Positions 59,098-64,000 of a stretch of DNA of 64,000 bases are shown piece after piece. Both the position numbers and the translations under genes were made by a program. The stretch covers positions 6,171,515 to 6,235,514 of the forward strand of contig NC_080049.1 of the NCBI RefSeq assembly GCF_026212465.1, given 5' to 3'. This DNA comes from Amaranthus tricolor (Eukaryota; Streptophyta; Magnoliopsida; Caryophyllales; Amaranthaceae). Within the stretch, counting starts at the first letter, position 1. Each line of letters starts with the position of its first letter. Below the pieces are notes generated by a model. It made no database searches and was not told the origin of the DNA. It saw nothing but the letters and a program-made list of their open reading frames with translations.

Positions 59098-61312
59098 GAC
59101 TAGCTGTAACTTAATTATTCTTATCATTGAACTCCACTAGTTTAAATATTGGGTTTTAGATAACTTTCATCATATATATTTTTATTTTCTGTGCGTAGTT
59201 TTTTAAATTTAGTAATCCAATGATCATTCTCCCACCTTTAATTATACCACACAAAGTTATGATATATGAAGCACCAACCCTAACACACATTATGATGTTA
59301 GGAACCATAAGAAAAAACCTTACCTCTAATTTATAGAAGCCCAAACAAACACATAATATGATTAGATAAAAACACCCATTTTGTTAGTTTGACCCATTAT
59401 TAATAATAGTGGTCCAAATTACAAACTAGTTCTTAGGACATTAAACAACCATTAAGTGAAAAACTCATAAAAGTATCAAAAGAGCTACATAAAGCTACCA
59501 AAATACTAGGAAGCAACAAAATATTGATTATAGGAGTATATGTATGATAGTATATCAAATATTGATTAATTCTTTTTATTTTGCTTTAAAATATTGGTAA
59601 TTTCGAAGAATTATGTGTAGTTCATGTACAAATATTTTGCATTATTTTAGTTTTTAGATTCTACAAACTATTTGAGGATCATTTAAAAACTAAAACTCCG
59701 AAAAAGAAACTAATCATTCCATTAAAGCATAAGACTAAGATTATAGCACCCCACAATTATAAGAAAAATGCTAGATCATTAATGTTATAACATAGTAACT
59801 TTACCACTAATGAGCTAGGATGAAATTGAGGCAATGCTCAATTTTTGGGATTATATCAAGATGAGAAATTTAACTATGCCAAGATAATGACTAATGCACT
59901 ATCTAAAAAGGGGAGGAGGCTAAAAATTCCCTAATCTAAAGAACAAAATATAGATTAATCAATAAGTATCTTGTTCAAAGGTTTAATTAGAATCCTAAGT
60001 GCACTCAAATGACAAAGACTAAGAGAAAGTTCATGTCAAAATCCAATTGATGGATGTCAAAATCCAAGTGATTGGTTGATGTAAACTAAACAACTTTATA
60101 CCCATCAATTAGTGTCCCCAATTAGGCAAGCCAAGTAGACCCCTAATTACATGAACACATCCTATTTTCTTTCTTTCTCCTACAACATGATTGCACTCAT
60201 ATGCTAAGGGAAGAAGTATAGGGGACCACATTAACATTTTCATATAACTACAAATAGTATTTCTATACTACACTTACTTTTTCTACTTAGTTTTTTTCCC
60301 TTTTTACTCATCACTTTCCATGTTGTTTTTGTTAGCAAAGATATGATGCCTATGAAAAGAAGATTACATAAAGAGAGAAGAAGATTTGAGGTAGGGAGAG
60401 TATTCATAGAGTGCACAGCCACCTTACCAATCGTTGTGGCAAACATGTTGATAATATAAGTTTGAAATATGTATCACAAATGGAAATTTATATGTACAAA
60501 TAATATACTGCTTTGTCTTACATATTTTGCATCCTTTTAAATTACGATGTTAGAGTTCTTTTATATTAAGTGATGTAAAATGAATGAGACAAATAAATAG
60601 TACCTTTGTTCCATAATACTTATACCATTTATGACTTACATAATTATCAAGAAAAAGAGTAGTTGATAGCAAAATATCGTTGTTGTTCCTAAATAATAAC
60701 AAAAATATAGACCTAATGAGTTATGAAGTAAGAGAAAATAGGATAACATTTCTAAGTTACTTCATACTAACCTATACAGCAATATAACAAGTTTTGTAAA
60801 ACACATCAAAGAAAAGTATAACAATTTTTTTTTTTCATTCTATTATTCTTGTTATATTTCACTTTATTATGCAATCTAATGTTATTTTGATTATTTATAA
60901 TTAAGTTACAGCTAACTAAATATTATAAAAATTTATAATACAAAAATACCCAAATAAAAGATTTAAATAAGATTTCAAAACTGGGGGTATATAACAACTA
61001 AACCTAGCTGTAATAGCCACATAGATGTATAACTTCATGAATTTCTACTCAAGTGCTTCGAGTTAATGCAGGTACTGTAGTTTTTGTTTGTCTTCCCAAA
61101 TTCCAATATTGACAGTTTATCTGATCTTTATCTTTGGTCGGTTACTATTCCCATAAAGAATAAAAAAAACAAGTGTCTATTGTCTAATTTTATTTTGGGA
61201 ATGAATGTATGGTAAATATAATGATATATTTTATTTGCATGACAAGAAATAAAAAAAATGCATGATTAGAAGTAATATGTTTTACTCATTTTGTCACATT
61301 TCAATTTTCAAT
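59098..61312. other. intergenic, no gene seen
   Basis: AT-rich. Short - strand frames (59156-59344, 60240-60446) have no recognisable domain or gene context. Confidence 0.5.
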
Positions 61313-61390
61313 GTAAAAGTTGTTTAATCTAATTTTTCCAAAATGGGTGATGTGAAAGTTGTTTAATCTAATTTTTCCAAAATGGGTGAG
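61313..61390. repeat. 39-bp tandem duplication
   Basis: Two head-to-tail copies of a unit with AAAGTTGTTTAATCTAATTT (61313-61351, 61352-61390), near-identical, in non-coding DNA. Confidence 0.9.
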
Positions 61391-61599
61391 GACCGAAGAG
61401 TAGTAATCTAATGATATTTTTATATCAAAAAAATCCTATTATACTAAGATGTGGTTTTAATGATGTCAGTGTAAATTTCAATTCTCCTAGTGTAGTAAAT
61501 GATTTTGATCTTCTCATAGTCTATTTTATGCCTTGTACTTTGGAGGAGGAAGATATATTGCAATGAAACATGAGAGTTTGAGGTTTAGATAACTACATG

Positions 61600-62120
61600 A
61601 GGTGATATACGTGGTGCATGTAGGGTGCCTTGAACAAGGCAAAAGGTGTACAAGAAGGTGCACAACACTTGGTTCATGCTTTGAATGAGGCAAGAGGAAC
61701 AAATTAGGAATGTGCCTTGAACGAGGTACAACACGTGAAGAAAACAAAGAATGTCATTGAGCTGGTGTTCATTCAAGCACATACAGTGCTCGTCCAAGCA
61801 CCTTTTATATAGTCCATTTCGACTTCCTAGTTTGCACGATACTTGGGGATAAGCATACTACTTTTTCCTAGAGCTATTCTATTTGTTTGGAGGCTATATA
61901 AGAGTCCTAAATCAAATTAAAATGGCACATGAGGAGGCTAATACATACAGAGCAACTAGGGTTGAGTGTCAAAAGAGTTCCTTATTTGTATTAGTGTGTG
62001 ATTCCATTAAAGTTATAAACTTTATGTTTCCATTAAGGTTGTTCTCAATGTTTATGAGAGTTATTTCATCAATGTAATTTTAATTAGTAAATAAAATATA
62101 ATCTTGTTTGTAAGAAATGT
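61600..62120 (+). repeat. LTR-like repeat, copy D
   Basis: Carries GTGCTCGTCCAAGCACC (61786-61802), a good TATA box GGCTATATAAGAGTCC, GAGGAGGCTAATACATA, TTCCATTAAAGTT and TAGTAAATAAAATATAATC, in the same order as copies A-C. Short GAACAAGGCAAAAGGTG-like repeats precede the palindrome. Confidence 0.6.
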
Positions 62121-62659
62121 ATCTAAGATACCTCATTAATTATATTTGTGTTTTTATATTGTTTATTTTGTGTCATTGATTTTTCTATTGCATTTTTCTT
62201 CTTATTTTTTTTACATAGGGGAGGTCATTAGCCTTTTATTTCAAGATTGAGCCAGTTGGAAGATTGGGTAGAATTGATAGTGGAAGAGATGGAAACATAT
62301 TAATTGATGTAATAAATAATATAAAAGATTTGAGTTATTTTGGGTAATTTTTTTTTAATAAGTTACTATTGACTAAAAGGAATGAGGTGTAGTGGACCAT
62401 ATTAATTAGATACAGTCTTGGTTGTCAGAGTAAAGGTCTCCTACTTGTGACAGAATGTCTGGAATTTAGATAGTGCTAATGAGAGGTTGGCAATGAGTGT
62501 ATGGTTATATTGTTATTTGTTAGCTTATAAATGTCATGTATCATGCTATTTATTCAATTCTCCATTACCAAATAATTTCATTGACCTATGTTTTTTGTCT
62601 GTGAGGTTTTGTGGAGAAATAGGGAAGCTTAGAGAAGAAGTAGCACCCACTATTCAACA
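62121..62659. other. intergenic, no gene seen
   Basis: AT-rich DNA between the LTR-like copy and the palindromic unit. Confidence 0.45.
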
Positions 62660-62800
62660 ATGAGTAAATTAATCTATGACAAAAGAAGGTAAAAATAGTA
62701 CTCTCCGTCTCACCAAATACCTATAAAGTAAATTTGGTGAGACGGAGGGAGAACTGCATTTATTATTTTTTTTTGTCATAGATTCATTAAATTTACCTTA
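62660..62800. repeat. palindromic MITE-like unit
   Basis: Inner arms CTCTCCGTCTCACCAAAT (62701-62718) and ATTTGGTGAGACGGAG (about 62732-62747) are inverse complements. Outer words AATCTATGACAAAA and TTTTGTCATAGATT extend the symmetry. Confidence 0.65.
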
Positions 62801-64000
62801 TCGGTATATGGTGGATAAACCAAGAAATGAGGCAAAATTATATATTATGGGATAGTAAAATAAATATATGAATGATATAAAGAGATAAGTCGATTATAAG
62901 GATGTAAATTAAAGAAAATATGTGGATAATGTATCGAGCCTTCCAAAACCATAAAGGTAAAAATGCATAAGAAAATTTCAATAAAACATGCAAATTTTAA
63001 TGTCTAATCTTGATCGTTTGGACTTCTTATAAATGACGAAGAAATTGGATAATTTTTTAAAATGATGTTTAGCTTATAATTGATGCTTTGCTTTATTTTT
63101 TTTTTCCACAAGTCATATGCATTTTTATTTCTGTATCAAAACTACTATCTATATTAATTATATTGTCTTTTTTATTAATTATACATATTTATATGACCTT
63201 GAAAATAGACTCATATATCCATGCCTTTTAGATAGCACAATAACTCAAATTCTTTTGAAATACGAGGCATTCAAAAGAAATGTTAAAAATAAGATGTATA
63301 TGCGTTAACGATATTAAATTTATGTGTCATGCTTTGATTAAGTTTAACCTTATATATATGTGAAATCAGATGCACTAAGTGAATAATTTTTTTTCTAACT
63401 TATTCTATTTTTTTTTCATATCCCAATATGTCGATAAAAAATAAAAATAAATAAAAAACAGAAAATATATAATTTTGTCCATTTAGTTTGTGTCTACGTG
63501 TTCCTTCTTTTATGGCCCCTACCTCATCCTTCTTTCTTATGTGTTGCATGAGGATGACCAAAAAGAAAAGAGAAAGTGGGTTATGAATTTGTGCACAAAT
63601 AGTTTGATATGTCTTGACACTTAAGGGGTGTCCCCTACCCTTCTCTCCTACACAAAGAAAACCCTTGTTAAATATACTAGTAGTATTTCATCTTTATCTT
63701 TAATTTGACAATGGAAGTAGGTGTAGATATGTAGGTTCAAAGTATCTAAGATTTTGAACATTTTTATTTTTTGAAACATCTTTGTTTATGTAATGTGCTT
63801 GTATATTAAAGTGTTTGATAATTAGTCTTCTTATTGGTTTTTTTAATTATTTTTGATTTATAGTTTTTTTTTATCGATTAAATGGTCAATAAATAAATAT
63901 TTGATAAATGATTTTTAAACTAGCTAAAAAAACTAACATTTAAGCCAAAATTCAATAAGTTCTACCAAACATCTCCAGAATAACTATCTTAAACAACTAA
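62801..64000. other. intergenic, no gene seen
   Basis: AT-rich to the end of the window. The frame 63117-63308 is not supported. Confidence 0.5.

Overview
This is a gene-poor, very AT-rich plant nuclear window, almost certainly from a dicot. The evidence is a GH3 auxin-conjugase gene with plant-type introns, a decayed chloroplast psbA copy, plant-only mobile elements (FAR1/MULE transposase, plant mobile domain, TRIMs, CACTA ends) and dense AT and ATT microsatellites. I cannot name the species from sequence alone.

Layout: 1-4.6 kb is intergenic DNA with small MITEs, including a hAT MITE nested in a Stowaway-like MITE. 4668-11209 is one complete Mutator-like element (MULE) of 6.5 kb with 102-bp terminal inverted repeats. 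It carries two convergent genes: a FAR1-type MULE transposase fused to an OTU cysteine protease (+ strand, one premature stop), and an intact plant-mobile-domain (PMD) gene (- strand). Both genes have a first intron containing a pair of long palindromes built from the word GTCGCAC. 11.2-19.1 kb is repeat-dotted intergenic DNA (hAT MITE, complete TRIM, Stowaway-like MITEs).

19138-22237 (- strand) is the one clear host gene, an intact three-exon GH3.6/GH3.5-type IAA-amido synthetase of 606 residues. Its upstream region has collected a palindromic MITE, a CACTA element and the psbA fragment. 24.8-26.6 kb is a tandem pair of LTR-like repeats, with further copies at 38.6 and 61.6 kb. 27.0-38 kb holds two related fold-back MULE MITEs, a hAT element with perfect 8-bp target duplication and a TRIM solo LTR. 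39.0-42.9 kb looks like nested Ty3/gypsy remnants, abutting a decayed reverse-strand copy of the same transposase family (42.9-45.3 kb).

45.8-50.5 kb has a TRIM remnant and an LTR-like piece. 50561-55427 is a defective Ty1/copia retrotransposon (- strand) with exact 5-bp target duplication; its 5' LTR is swollen from about 314 to 903 bp by an (AT)n tract. 56471-57850 is a 1.4-kb non-autonomous relative of the large MULE, sharing its TIRs and its GTCGCAC hairpins. The rest, to 64 kb, is intergenic with minor repeats.

The most interesting system is the MULE family: transposase-OTU plus PMD in one element, with conserved GTCGCAC palindromes in the first introns of both genes, kept in the non-coding relative and traceable in the decayed copy. 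Exon coordinates come from reading splice sites and frames by eye; no alignment or database search was run.
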